In this document: one piece after another, positions 54,075 to 61,983 of the stretch
How the letters are laid out: each line of letters starts with the position of its first letter
Numbering within the stretch: the stretch's first letter is position 1
NCBI GenBank assembly: GCA_017428765.1
Contig: JAFRQF010000013.1
Coordinates: 16,038-80,037, forward strand
Reading direction: 5' to 3'
Length of the DNA: 64,000 nt
DNA from: Erysipelotrichaceae bacterium
Lineage (GTDB): Bacteria; Bacillota_I; Bacilli_A; Erysipelotrichales; Erysipelotrichaceae
The notes under the pieces: model-generated
What the model was told of the DNA's origin: nothing
Database searches by the model: none
Seen by the model: the letters and a program-made list of their open reading frames with translations, nothing else
Position numbers and translations under genes: made by a program

Positions 54075-54993
54075 GGATTTTACAGAAGGGGAACGCGTCA
54101 GTACACCGCTTTTGATCTCATCGCTTGTCAGAGGTACGACCAATTCCGGCAACCCGTATCTTTCTTTGGTCCTTCAGGATTCCACCAAGTCGATCGAAGC
54201 AAAGCTCTGGGATGTCAAGCCGGAGCTGGAGAAACAGCTTGAGGTGGGCAAAGTCTACGACTTCGATGTCGAAGTGATCAAGTATAAAAACAACCTGCAG
54301 GCCAAGGTTTTGAAAGTCCTGCCGCTTCCACAGTCGGAGATCGATATGGATGAATTCGTCTTCCGTTCGCCTGTCTCCAAGGAAACGCTTCGTTCCAATA
54401 TCCAGGAAGGTATCAATATGATAGGCAATGAAAACATCGCCAAGATCGTTTCCGGCGCTTTGAATTATTACAATAACAGCGTTTATGATTATCCGGCGGC
54501 AGCCAAGATCCACCACAATTTCATCGGTGGTCTTGCAACGCACACTTCCGGTATGATCAAGGTCGCAGCGGCTTTGTGTACGATCTATCCTTCTTTGAAC
54601 AGAGATTATCTGATCGCCGGCGTGATCATCCACGACTTAGGCAAGATCGAAGAACTCACATCACCTGTGGTCACCGAATATACCAAGCAGGGAAAACTTC
54701 TGGGACATATCTCGATCATGGATGCCAGACTGTTGCAGATCGGCAAGGATCTCGGCCTGGAGGACAGCGAGGAACTGCTGCTATTGAGACATATGGTGCT
54801 GTCTCACCATGGCCAGCTCGAATATGGTTCGCCGGTCCGTCCTGAGACGATGGAAGCGGAGATGCTGAACCTGATCGACAATATCGATGCCAGGATCAAC
54901 ACCATCGACAAGGCGCTCGACGAGGTCAAGCAAGGGGAATTCACCCAGAAGATCTTCGCCCTTGAAAACCGCGTATTCTATAAGCATAAATAG
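54058..54993 (+). CDS. yhaM: 3'-5' exoribonuclease YhaM
   Basis: YhaM is a Bacillota exonuclease that trims a few bases from RNA or DNA 3' ends. The 311-residue protein has an N-terminal OB domain (about 10-90) and an HD domain: GGLATHTSGMIKVA, VIIHDLGKIEEL (the HD pair) and VLSHHGQLEYGSPV. Motifs are complete. It is translated with recX from an internal start (GGAGG, 6 bases before the ATG). Length is normal. Confidence 0.94.
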   Translation: MAKKVKDFTEGERVSTPLLISSLVRGTTNSGNPYLSLVLQDSTKSIEAKLWDVKPELEKQLEVGKVYDFDVEVIKYKNNLQAKVLKVLPLPQSEIDMDEFVFRSPVSKETLRSNIQEGINMIGNENIAKIVSGALNYYNNSVYDYPAAAKIHHNFIGGLATHTSGMIKVAAALCTIYPSLNRDYLIAGVIIHDLGKIEELTSPVVTEYTKQGKLLGHISIMDARLLQIGKDLGLEDSEELLLLRHMVLSHHGQLEYGSPVRPETMEAEMLNLIDNIDARINTIDKALDEVKQGEFTQKIFALENRVFYKHK

Positions 54994-54997
54994 CGAA

Positions 54998-55025
54998 AAA
55001 AGGCTTGAAATAAGCCTTTTATTTA
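54998..55025 (+). terminator. rho-independent terminator after yhaM, overlapping the rplK promoter
   Basis: AAAAGGCTT (54998-55006), loop GAAAT, AAGCCTTTT (55012-55020). The -35 of the next promoter lies in the loop. Confidence 0.9.
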
Positions 55026-55094
55026 GGCTATAATAGTAAAGCTGTGGAAGGAGAGCAACTGCTCCGTAAATACCACGCGCCAAAAGGAGGAAAT
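55005..55094 (+). promoter_or_regulatory. rplK-rplA promoter and leader
   Basis: TTGAAA (55005-55010), 18-base spacer, TATAAT (55029-55034); start near 55041. The 54-base leader folds as GTGG/CCAC (55044-55047 / about 55073-55076) around GGAG/CTCC. Such a leader is a plausible L1 binding site mimicking the 23S target, as in other L11-L1 operons; this is inference. Shine-Dalgarno AAAGGAGG. Confidence 0.65.
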
Positions 55095-55511
55095 ATGGCA
55101 AGAAAGAAAGTTGCAAAAGTTTGTAAGTTAAACTTCAAGGCCGGTCAGGCTAAACCGGGTCCGGCTCTGGCATCTGCAGGTATCAATATGCCTCAGTTCT
55201 GCACACAGTTCAATGATCAGACAAAAGACAGAATGGGCGATATCGTCCCTGTCATCATCACTGCGTATGAAGACAAGTCCTTTGATTTCGTCTTAAAGAC
55301 GACTCCGGCTGCATTCTTATTAAAGAAGGCTGCAGGTGTTGAAAAGGCATCCGGCACACCGAACAGCGTCAAGGCTGGCAAGATCACGACCGCTCAGTTA
55401 AGAGAGATCGCTGAATACAAGCTTCCTGACCTCAACGCCAACGATGTTGAAGCAGCAATGAGGATCATTGCAGGTACTGCAAAGAATATGGGAATCGAGG
55501 TAGTTGACTAA
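55095..55511 (+). CDS. rplK: 50S ribosomal protein uL11
   Basis: L11 forms the GTPase-associated centre and is needed for Rel activation. The protein is 138 residues from the ATG at 55095, with [22 protein letters not shown] and the C-terminal [23 protein letters not shown] at 55044 in the same frame is part of the leader. Its Rel partner is at 6.2 kb. rplA overlaps its stop by one base. Confidence 0.98.
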   Translation: MARKKVAKVCKLNFKAGQAKPGPALASAGINMPQFCTQFNDQTKDRMGDIVPVIITAYEDKSFDFVLKTTPAAFLLKKAAGVEKASGTPNSVKAGKITTAQLREIAEYKLPDLNANDVEAAMRIIAGTAKNMGIEVVD

Positions 55512-56194
55512 TGAAACGTTCAAAGAAATATAACAACGCGAAAGCAATGATCGACAGCAACAAGAAGTATTCTGCTCTTGAGGCTTGCGAACTCGCTAAG
55601 AAGACCACATTAGTTAATTATGATGCTACGATCAGAGCTTCCTTCTCCTTAAACGTTGACCCTCGTCAGGCTGACCAGCAGATCCGTGGTGCTATCGTTT
55701 TACCGAACGGCACCGGCAGATCTCAGAAGGTATTAGTCGTCACTCAGGGTGCGAAGATGGAAGAAGCCAAGGCTGCAGGCGCTGACTATGTCGGCGACAA
55801 AGAGATCCTTGAAAAGGTCAAGGGCGGCTGGTTTGACTTCGATGTCATCGTCGCTACTCCGGATATGATGGGTGAACTTGGTAAATTAGGTAAGCTCTTA
55901 GGTCCGAAAGGCTTAATGCCGAACCCTAAGACAGGCACTGTTACGATGAACATCGCACAGGCTGTTGAAGAGATCAAAAAAGGTAAGGTCACTTACCGTG
56001 TCGATAAGGAAGGCAACATCAACTGCTTAGTCGGTAAGTCTTCATTCGATACTGATAAGCTTGCTGAAAACTTCAACACACTGCTCGGAGTCATCAACAG
56101 AGCGAAACCGGCTGCTGTCAAAGGCCAGTACATCCTGTCCTGCACGCTTTCCAGCAACATGGGTCCTGGTATCAAGGTCGATACAACTTTATAA
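55511..56194 (+). CDS. rplA: 50S ribosomal protein uL1
   Basis: L1 forms the mobile L1 stalk and often represses its own operon. The 227-residue protein shows the signature [14 protein letters not shown] and early [13 protein letters not shown]. The ATG overlaps the rplK stop (TAATG). The usual rplJ-rplL pair does not follow; a terminator and pheS T-box do. Confidence 0.98.
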   Translation: MKRSKKYNNAKAMIDSNKKYSALEACELAKKTTLVNYDATIRASFSLNVDPRQADQQIRGAIVLPNGTGRSQKVLVVTQGAKMEEAKAAGADYVGDKEILEKVKGGWFDFDVIVATPDMMGELGKLGKLLGPKGLMPNPKTGTVTMNIAQAVEEIKKGKVTYRVDKEGNINCLVGKSSFDTDKLAENFNTLLGVINRAKPAAVKGQYILSCTLSSNMGPGIKVDTTL

Positions 56195-56200
56195 GCTTAG

Positions 56201-56230
56201 AAAGAGGCTTTCGGGCCTCTTTTCTTTTGT
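56201..56230 (+). terminator. rho-independent terminator after rplA
   Basis: AAAGAGGC (56201-56208), loop, GCCTCTTT (56215-56222), then CTTTT. Confidence 0.88.
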
Positions 56231-56238
56231 TTTTCTTA

Positions 56239-56247
56239 TGTTATAAT
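56239..56247 (+). promoter_or_regulatory. extended -10 promoter for pheS-pheT
   Basis: TGT-TATAAT, hexamer at 56242-56247, start near 56254. The -35 is weak. Confidence 0.7.
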
Positions 56248-56253
56248 TTTAGA

Positions 56254-56443
56254 GTACGTAAAGAAGAGCAGTAACTGAGGCTGCTGTCAAAGAGAATGGA
56301 TCCTTGTGCTGTAAGATCCTGACAGTCAATCAGCGAATTCACTTCTTGAGTTGGACCAATACTCCACGTGAGATCCGCGTTAAGGATAAGAGTTAAAAAT
56401 AAGGTGGTACCGCGCGTCAGCGCCCTTGTTCCGCCTTTTTTAT
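56254..56443 (+). promoter_or_regulatory. T-box leader upstream of pheS-pheT, Phe specifier
   Basis: The T-box AAGGTGGTACCGCG is at 56401-56414. A terminator forms by pairing AAGGTGG (56401-56407) with CCGCCTT (56431-56437) around an inner GCGC/GCGC stem, followed by a T-run, so terminator and antiterminator compete for the T-box bases. The specifier is TTC at 56338-56340 in GAATTCAC, followed by A, matching tRNA-Phe and the downstream enzyme. Confidence 0.95.
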
Positions 56444-56461
56444 TTTAGGGAGGATGAAATT

Positions 56462-57487
56462 ATGTTGGATCTGGAAGCTTTGAAGAACGAAGCTTTGAAT
56501 GCTGTAGCGAATGCCGACAGCAAGACTTTGGAAGACCTCAGGATCGAATACCTTTCCAAGAAGGGGAAGATCCAGTCTCTGATGGCACAGATGAGAGATC
56601 TGCCGGCGGAAGAAAAGCCGAAATTCGGCCAGATGGTCAATGATCTCAAAAATGCCGTATCGGCAGCCATGGACGCCAAAAAGGCGGAACTTGAAGAAGT
56701 ATTGATGAACGCAAAACTTCTTTCCGAGAAAGTCGATATCACTTTGGATGCCTATACGCCAAAGCAGGGTACCTTACATCCGCTGACGCTGGTTCAGAAG
56801 GAGATCGAAGATGTCTTTATCGGTATGGGCTACAATGTTGCGGAAGGACCGGAACTTGAATCGGATCTTTACAACTTCACCAAAGCCAATACTCCGGAAG
56901 GCCATCCGGCAAGAGACATGCAGGATACCTTCTATGTCGATCCGACACACCTTTTAAGATCACAGACGACCGCCATTCAGATGCGTGTATTGGAAGCGCA
57001 GGCCAATGATCTGCCGATCAAGGTCATCTGCCCGGGCAAAGTCTACAGAAGAGATGACGACGATGCGACGCATTCCCATCAGTTCACTCAGTGTGAAGGT
57101 CTTGTCATCGGCAAGAACATCACCGTCGCCGATTTGAAAGGCACTCTGGAACTGATGATCCGTGAGATGTTCTCCAAGGATGCCAAGATCCGTTTCAGAC
57201 CTTCCTACTTCCCGTTCACCGAGCCTTCTTTTGAGGTCGATATGACCTGCCATATCTGCCACGGCAAGGGATGCCCGACTTGTAAGGGCACCGGCTGGAT
57301 CGAGATCTTAGGTTCCGGCATGGTCCATCCGAACGTTTTGGAGATGGCCGGCATCGATTCTAAGGTCTACACCGGTTTTGCATTCGGTGTGGGAATCGAA
57401 AGAGTTGCCATGCTCAAATACGGGATCACCGATATCCGTGATCTTTATACCAATGATGTCCGTTTCCTTGACGGATTCAAGAGATAA
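56462..57487 (+). CDS. pheS: phenylalanyl-tRNA synthetase alpha subunit
   Basis: The alpha subunit carries the class II catalytic core. From 56462 it has 341 residues: N-terminal coiled coil (about 1-85), catalytic motif 2 with HTSPQ-like region (here [14 protein letters not shown]), [17 protein letters not shown], and motif 3 [17 protein letters not shown]. It forms an alpha2-beta2 enzyme with pheT. The Shine-Dalgarno is GGGAGG; an earlier in-frame TTG at 56426 lies in the terminator. Confidence 0.98.
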   Translation: MLDLEALKNEALNAVANADSKTLEDLRIEYLSKKGKIQSLMAQMRDLPAEEKPKFGQMVNDLKNAVSAAMDAKKAELEEVLMNAKLLSEKVDITLDAYTPKQGTLHPLTLVQKEIEDVFIGMGYNVAEGPELESDLYNFTKANTPEGHPARDMQDTFYVDPTHLLRSQTTAIQMRVLEAQANDLPIKVICPGKVYRRDDDDATHSHQFTQCEGLVIGKNITVADLKGTLELMIREMFSKDAKIRFRPSYFPFTEPSFEVDMTCHICHGKGCPTCKGTGWIEILGSGMVHPNVLEMAGIDSKVYTGFAFGVGIERVAMLKYGITDIRDLYTNDVRFLDGFKR

Positions 57488-57501
57488 GGGAGGAAAAGAC
57501 C

Positions 57502-59898
57502 GTGAAATTAAGTTTGAACTGGTTAAGTGATTTCATCGACCTGAAAGGTCTGGATACGAATGCGATCGTCGATCAGATGGTCAAGTGCGGTTTTGAAGTC
57601 GAAGCCATCGATAAGATGTCGGAAGGCACCAACCTTGTCGTAGGCAAAGTCATCGAATGCAAGGATCACCCGAATTCCGACCACCTGCATGTGACAAAGA
57701 CCGATATCGGAAGCGAAGTGCTTGATATCGTCTGCGGTGCGCCGAACTGCAGAGAAGGGCTCAAAGTAATCGTTGCCAAAGTCGGCGCCAAGCTGCCGGG
57801 CGGCGAGATCAAAGCCGGTGTCATCCGCGGTGAAGCATCCAACGGCATGCTGTGTTCTTTGAAGGAACTGGGCATTTCCGATGATCTTCTTCCGGAAGAT
57901 TCGCCAAGCCACAGCGGTATCGAGGAACTCGACGACAGATTTGAAGTCGGTGATACCGATATCTTGAAGAAACTCGGCTATGACGATACCATCCTCGATG
58001 TATCGATCTATGCCAACAGACCGGACTGTCTTTCCATGTATGCCATGGCGAAGGAAATGGGTGCGATCTTAGACCGCGAAGTCAGGCTTCCGGATTTTGA
58101 AGGAAAAGCTGATATCGGTGAAGAATCCGATTTCATTCTGAAGTCGGAATCCGCCAACTGCCCGCATTTCCTGGCAAAAGTCGTAAATCACGTCACGATC
58201 AAGGAATCTCCGGAATGGATGAAGGCGCATCTGCGTGCAAACGGCGTCAAATGCATCAACAACCTGGTCGATATCTCCAACTACGTCATGCTGGAAACGG
58301 GACAGCCGTTACATTTCTATGATCTGCGTTCCAATCCTGCCAAAGAGATCACGGTCAGAGATGACTATGAGGGCGTCTATACGGCGCTGGACGGCATCGA
58401 CTACCAGATCGAAAAAGGCGATCTCATGATCACCTCGGAAGGCAAGCCGATCGGTATCGCCGGCATCATGGGCGGTGACAACACCAAGATCCTTGATGAT
58501 ACGACCGGTCTGATCATCGAAGCGGCATTGTTTGATCATGCGCAGATCCGACGTACTTCCAACCGTCTGGGTTTACAGACGGAAGCTGCCGCCAGATTCG
58601 CCAAGGGTCTTGAGCCGATGGCACAGAACAAAGCGGTCGACCGTGCGGTCGAACTGCTCATTGAGCTTGCCGATGCCAGCGGATTTGAAAAGACCGTCGA
58701 ATACGGCAAAGCCGATTATGAACCATATCAGATCTCTGAGACCTTGTCTCACCTCAATGCTCTGATCGGCAAAGAATACACGATGGATGAAGCCGTTTCC
58801 GTTATGAAACGTCTTGGTTTTGAATGCAAAGTCGAGGGTGAGACTTTCATTACGACGATCCCATCCCACAGGGCAAGCGATCTCAAGATCAGAGAAGATA
58901 TCGATGAAGAGATCGTCCGTCTTACGGATTTCGATGATCTGACATCGACGCTTCCTTTGATGCCGCAGACCGTCGGAAAGCTTTCCAACATCCAGAACAT
59001 CCGCCGTGTCATCCGTGATCTGCTGACCAAACATGGTCTGTATGACACAGTCAACTACACACTGGTCAATGAAAAATATATCGAAGAATCCTTGCTTCCA
59101 AGCGGTGATGCCGTAGCGATGATCTCTCCGCTTTCGGATGCCAGAAAATATATCCGTACCTCTTTGATGAACTCCTTGCTGGAAGCTTTGTCTTACAACC
59201 TGGATCACTACAATTCCGATCTGGGTCTGTTTGAGATCTCCAAGATCTATACTTCCAAGGGCGAAGAGGAAAGACTGGGCATCGTCATGGAAGGCGATCT
59301 CATTCAGGACAAGGTGAAACATCTGTCTTTGAAAACGGATTTCTATGTCGTCAAAGGACTCTTGCGTCAGATCTTATCGACCTTAGGTTTCGAGATGGGC
59401 AGAGTCTCCATCAAGGAAAACGATCTCGATACCAAACATTTCCATCCGTACCAGTCAGCAGTGCTGATGATGGATGGCAAGATCCTGGGTATCTTCGGTA
59501 AGCTGCATCCGGCATATCTCAAGACGCTGAAGCTGAATGATGTTTATTATGCCGAACTGATGCTTGATGTTCTGGCTCAGGCGACGCCTTCCAAGGTCAA
59601 GGCTCCTGTCATCAGCAAGTATCCGTCCGTTTCCAGAGACATCTCCTTGATGGTCAAGGAAGAAGTCAAGGCTGCCGATCTGCTTGCCTGCATCAGGAAA
59701 GTCGGCGGACACATCGTCAAGAAGGCGGAAGTCTTTGATGTCTACCAGGGCGAACATATCGAGAAGGGCTACAAGTCTGTTTCTCTGTCGATCGTCTATG
59801 AGGACAACGAAAAGACGCTCAAGACGGAAGATGTCAATGCGATCCACGGAAAGATCGTTGAAGAGTTGAAATCCAGATTCGAAGCTATTCAGCGCTAA
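57502..59898 (+). CDS. pheT: phenylalanyl-tRNA synthetase beta subunit
   Basis: The beta subunit holds the tRNA-binding, editing and anticodon domains. 798 residues: an EMAP-like tRNA-binding domain (about 40-150), B3/B4 editing domain (about 210-370), B5, and the C-terminal FDX-ACB (about 700-795, PSVSRDISLMVKEEV). It uses a GTG start with GGGAGG 9 bases upstream, 14 bases after pheS. Normal length; nothing missing. Confidence 0.97.
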   Translation: MKLSLNWLSDFIDLKGLDTNAIVDQMVKCGFEVEAIDKMSEGTNLVVGKVIECKDHPNSDHLHVTKTDIGSEVLDIVCGAPNCREGLKVIVAKVGAKLPGGEIKAGVIRGEASNGMLCSLKELGISDDLLPEDSPSHSGIEELDDRFEVGDTDILKKLGYDDTILDVSIYANRPDCLSMYAMAKEMGAILDREVRLPDFEGKADIGEESDFILKSESANCPHFLAKVVNHVTIKESPEWMKAHLRANGVKCINNLVDISNYVMLETGQPLHFYDLRSNPAKEITVRDDYEGVYTALDGIDYQIEKGDLMITSEGKPIGIAGIMGGDNTKILDDTTGLIIEAALFDHAQIRRTSNRLGLQTEAAARFAKGLEPMAQNKAVDRAVELLIELADASGFEKTVEYGKADYEPYQISETLSHLNALIGKEYTMDEAVSVMKRLGFECKVEGETFITTIPSHRASDLKIREDIDEEIVRLTDFDDLTSTLPLMPQTVGKLSNIQNIRRVIRDLLTKHGLYDTVNYTLVNEKYIEESLLPSGDAVAMISPLSDARKYIRTSLMNSLLEALSYNLDHYNSDLGLFEISKIYTSKGEEERLGIVMEGDLIQDKVKHLSLKTDFYVVKGLLRQILSTLGFEMGRVSIKENDLDTKHFHPYQSAVLMMDGKILGIFGKLHPAYLKTLKLNDVYYAELMLDVLAQATPSKVKAPVISKYPSVSRDISLMVKEEVKAADLLACIRKVGGHIVKKAEVFDVYQGEHIEKGYKSVSLSIVYEDNEKTLKTEDVNAIHGKIVEELKSRFEAIQR

Positions 59899-59910
59899 AA
59901 CAAAATAAGG

Positions 59911-59916
59911 TACAAT
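59911..59916 (+). promoter_or_regulatory. -10 element placing the PfkB kinase start codon at +1
   Basis: TACAAT with exactly 6 bases before the ATG at 59923, no Shine-Dalgarno. TTCAGC (59888-59893) is at 17-base spacing. The intergenic distance from pheT is only 24 bases. Confidence 0.6.
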
Positions 59917-59922
59917 AAAACT

Positions 59923-60807
59923 ATGATCTACACATGCACAACCAATCCATCTCTGGACTATTACATCACTCTTCCAAACGTTGAGCTTGGCAAAACCAAT
60001 CGTTCCGATATGGAAATGTATGATGCCGGCGGAAAAGGCGTCAATGTTTCGATCGTTCTGAACAACTTCAGGATCCCATCTGTCGCGCTGGGATTCCTGG
60101 GCGGTTTCACGAAAGACTTCTATCTTAGTTTTATTTCTCATTATCCAAACGTTCAGCCGTTGTTTACGACGATCGCTGACAATACCAGGATCAATCTCAA
60201 GATCATGGATTCCGAGTATGAGACTTCCATCAATGCCAAGGGTCCGCATATCACCGATACGGAGTTCAACCGTTTCAAAGCGCGTCTGAATTCTGTTTAT
60301 ACCGATGATATCTTCGTCCTTTCGGGAAACATTGAAGAGGAGATCAAAGACAGGATGGTCGATCTTGTAAAGGAACTCTGTGAAGAAGGGGTCAAGGTCG
60401 TACTGGACGGTGAAAAGGAATTTATCGAACATTGCCTGGATTTCGGTCTATACGGCATCAAACTCAATGACCGCAATACCGACGGCGATGTCGTGGAAAC
60501 GGCGAAACGCTATCTTGAAAAAGGCGTGAAATCGATCCTGTATTCCGCTCCGCACAAGCCATCCTACGTATTCACACAGAATGTCTGTCTGAAATGTGAG
60601 AACCTGAAAGATTCTCTGGTCAACACGACCGGTTCTGCCGATTCGATGGTCGCCGGCTATCTGTATGGCGTCATCCGCGGTGCCAGCGTAGAAGAATCCT
60701 TCAAATACGCCAATGCCGCATCTCTTGCTACCTGCATGTCCAATGACCTGGGTTCCAAGGAGAAGATCGAAGAACTGTTCGACAAGATCGAAGTGAGCGG
60801 GATCTGA
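59923..60807 (+). CDS. PfkB-family sugar-phosphate kinase (1-phosphofructokinase-like)
   Basis: A 294-residue PfkB kinase closest by layout to 1-phosphofructokinase/tagatose-6-phosphate kinase: NPSLDYYITLPNVELGKTNR at the start and GGKGVNVSIVL. The ATP/anion-hole box is NTTGSADSMVAGYLYG; the canonical GAGD is GSAD, though the catalytic aspartate stays. It lacks linked fruR or PTS genes. The next gene, a lipoprotein, overlaps its stop by one base. The sugar cannot be named. Confidence 0.85.
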   Translation: MIYTCTTNPSLDYYITLPNVELGKTNRSDMEMYDAGGKGVNVSIVLNNFRIPSVALGFLGGFTKDFYLSFISHYPNVQPLFTTIADNTRINLKIMDSEYETSINAKGPHITDTEFNRFKARLNSVYTDDIFVLSGNIEEEIKDRMVDLVKELCEEGVKVVLDGEKEFIEHCLDFGLYGIKLNDRNTDGDVVETAKRYLEKGVKSILYSAPHKPSYVFTQNVCLKCENLKDSLVNTTGSADSMVAGYLYGVIRGASVEESFKYANAASLATCMSNDLGSKEKIEELFDKIEVSGI

Positions 60808-61370
60808 TGAAGAAACTGCTTATCATCCTGCTTATCACACTGTCTTTGGCCGCCTGTGCCAAGAAAGAAGAGATCCCGGTCCCGGAATATCCCTATGAGA
60901 TCGTTTCCGACAGAGTGGATATGTCGGGCTACGAAGGCGTATCTTCGACCGATCACAACTTCCGCCTCATCAAGACCGCAGAATTGTTTCATACGATCGA
61001 TGAAAAGTCATCTGGTATCTTTTTTCTGGGTATGCACAGCTGCAACTGCTGCCAGAGGGTGTGCCGCTACATCAACGATGTCGCAAAAGAACTTGGCGTG
61101 ACGATCTATTACATCGATGTCCATAATCCGGATGATCCTCTGACGGAAAAAGACGTGCAGGACAAGCTTGTCGATTATCTCTATGAGATCCTGGGAACAG
61201 GTGAAGACGGGGAAAAGACCTTGCTCACACCGCAGGTATTCTCCATCGTCAACGGGGAATTCTACGGAAGCCAGATCTGCTACGACAATTATTCGCTCGA
61301 TTCGGATTCCAAGATCGAGCAGTTCAAAGATTCTTATCGAAAACTTATGAGACCATTCGCTGAAAAGTGA
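60807..61370 (+). CDS. thioredoxin-fold lipoprotein with a CNCC motif
   Basis: A 187-residue exported lipoprotein: signal peptide with lipobox LAAC (C17). The mature part begins with a Lys/Glu linker, then a thioredoxin-like fold: GIFFLGMHSCNCC, C79-N-C-C82 (CxxC) plus C86, followed by IYYIDVHNP and TPQVFSIVNGEF with the usual cis-proline. It resembles bacteriocin-transport-accessory or thioredoxin-like proteins and probably acts on disulfides outside the membrane. No substrate is linked. It overlaps the PfkB gene by one base (the ATG follows TGATGA). Confidence 0.8.
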   Translation: MKKLLIILLITLSLAACAKKEEIPVPEYPYEIVSDRVDMSGYEGVSSTDHNFRLIKTAELFHTIDEKSSGIFFLGMHSCNCCQRVCRYINDVAKELGVTIYYIDVHNPDDPLTEKDVQDKLVDYLYEILGTGEDGEKTLLTPQVFSIVNGEFYGSQICYDNYSLDSDSKIEQFKDSYRKLMRPFAEK

Positions 61371-61380
61371 ATGGTTTTTG
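61352..61380 (+). terminator. rho-independent terminator after the lipoprotein gene
   Basis: ACCATTC (61352-61358), loop, GAATGGT (61369-61375), then TTTTG. The stem includes the end of the coding region. Confidence 0.85.
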
Positions 61381-61433
61381 TTAGCATATTTCCTTCCTGC
61401 AAGTCAAGACTGGTAAAAGGAAAAAAGAGCGAA

Positions 61434-61439
61434 TATAAT
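61434..61439 (+). promoter_or_regulatory. -10 element for the candidate small RNA
   Basis: TATAAT; the predicted start at 61446 is exactly the first base of the closing helix of the RNA below. -35 is weak (TGGTAA). Confidence 0.6.
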
Positions 61440-61445
61440 GGAATT

Positions 61446-61600
61446 ACCTAATGGGACACAATGAAATTCCTACACTATATTTACGGACTATCGAGTGTTA
61501 ACTGCCGGTGTCGAAGACCCTAGACGGGGATCCTAAAAGCAGTTATAGATGGCCCACCTGCTGAGAAAAGGGAAATTTCTCACCCATTAGGTCTGAAATA
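61446..61600 (+). ncRNA. ssrS: candidate 6S-like structured small RNA
   Basis: The gap between the lipoprotein gene and yneF holds a long-hairpin RNA. The closing helix ACCTAATGGG (61446-61455) pairs perfectly with CCCATTAGGT (61583-61592). A second helix pairs GAAATTCCT (61462-61470) with AGGGAAATTTC (about 61569-61579). An open region follows, then AACTGC/GCAGTT around an apical stem. Opposite the open region is GGCCCACCTG, which I recall from 6S RNAs. Length (about 150), closed ends and a central bubble fit 6S RNA, which binds sigma-A RNA polymerase. No open frame of note. The class is not certain. Confidence 0.5.
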
Positions 61601-61627
61601 GACAAAAGGAACTATTTAATATAGAAT
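61599..61627 (+). promoter_or_regulatory. yneF promoter
   Basis: TAGACA (61599-61604), 17-base spacer, TAGAAT (61622-61627). Start near 61634; Shine-Dalgarno AAGGACGG before the ATG at 61652. Confidence 0.75.
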
Positions 61628-61651
61628 TTATTAAGTAAGGACGGTGTAAAT

Positions 61652-61861
61652 ATGAACTTTTGGATGTCTCTTTTATATTTTGTTATCGGCGGTGCCGTTG
61701 GTGCGGTGATCACATTCTTCGTTACCAGAAAGAATTTTGAAAAGCAGCTCAAGGAAAATCCTCCGATCAACGAAAAGATGATCCGTGCGATGTATGCACA
61801 GATGGGCAGGAAGCCTTCTGAGGCACAGATCCGTGCGATCATGAAGTCCATGGGACAATAA
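61652..61861 (+). CDS. yneF: UPF0154 (YneF) family small membrane protein
   Basis: A 69-residue protein with one N-terminal membrane helix (about 3-25, LLYFVIGGAVGAVITFF) and a basic/hydrophilic cytosolic tail with KNFEKQLKENPPINEKMIRAMYAQMGRKPSE. This tail is the UPF0154 hallmark. Function is unknown. It has its own promoter and terminator, so it is monocistronic. Confidence 0.94.
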   Translation: MNFWMSLLYFVIGGAVGAVITFFVTRKNFEKQLKENPPINEKMIRAMYAQMGRKPSEAQIRAIMKSMGQ

Positions 61862-61880
61862 AACGTTCGGTTTTGTAAAC

Positions 61881-61910
61881 GATCCGGCTGACCGGATCTT
61901 TTATTTTGTC
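61881..61910 (+). terminator. rho-independent terminator after yneF
   Basis: GATCCGG (61881-61887), loop CTGA, CCGGATC (61892-61898), then TTTTATTTT. Confidence 0.92.
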
Positions 61911-61944
61911 TGAACCGATAACATAATTTCACATTTTATCCTGG

Positions 61945-61973
61945 TAGACATCGAATGAAGGGCATTCTAAAAT
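61945..61973 (+). promoter_or_regulatory. dxs promoter
   Basis: TAGACA (61945-61950), 17-base spacer, TAAAAT (61968-61973). The start near 61980 leaves a leader of only about 4 bases before the ATG at 61984, with no Shine-Dalgarno. Confidence 0.65.
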
Positions 61974-61983
61974 TATATATAGT

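Noticed and set aside
61441..61600. The structured region before yneF as an SRP RNA, RNase P RNA or tmRNA
   Set aside because: It lacks the conserved SRP tetraloop and GGAAG-type signatures, the RNase P core and a tmRNA tag; length and shape fit 6S better.
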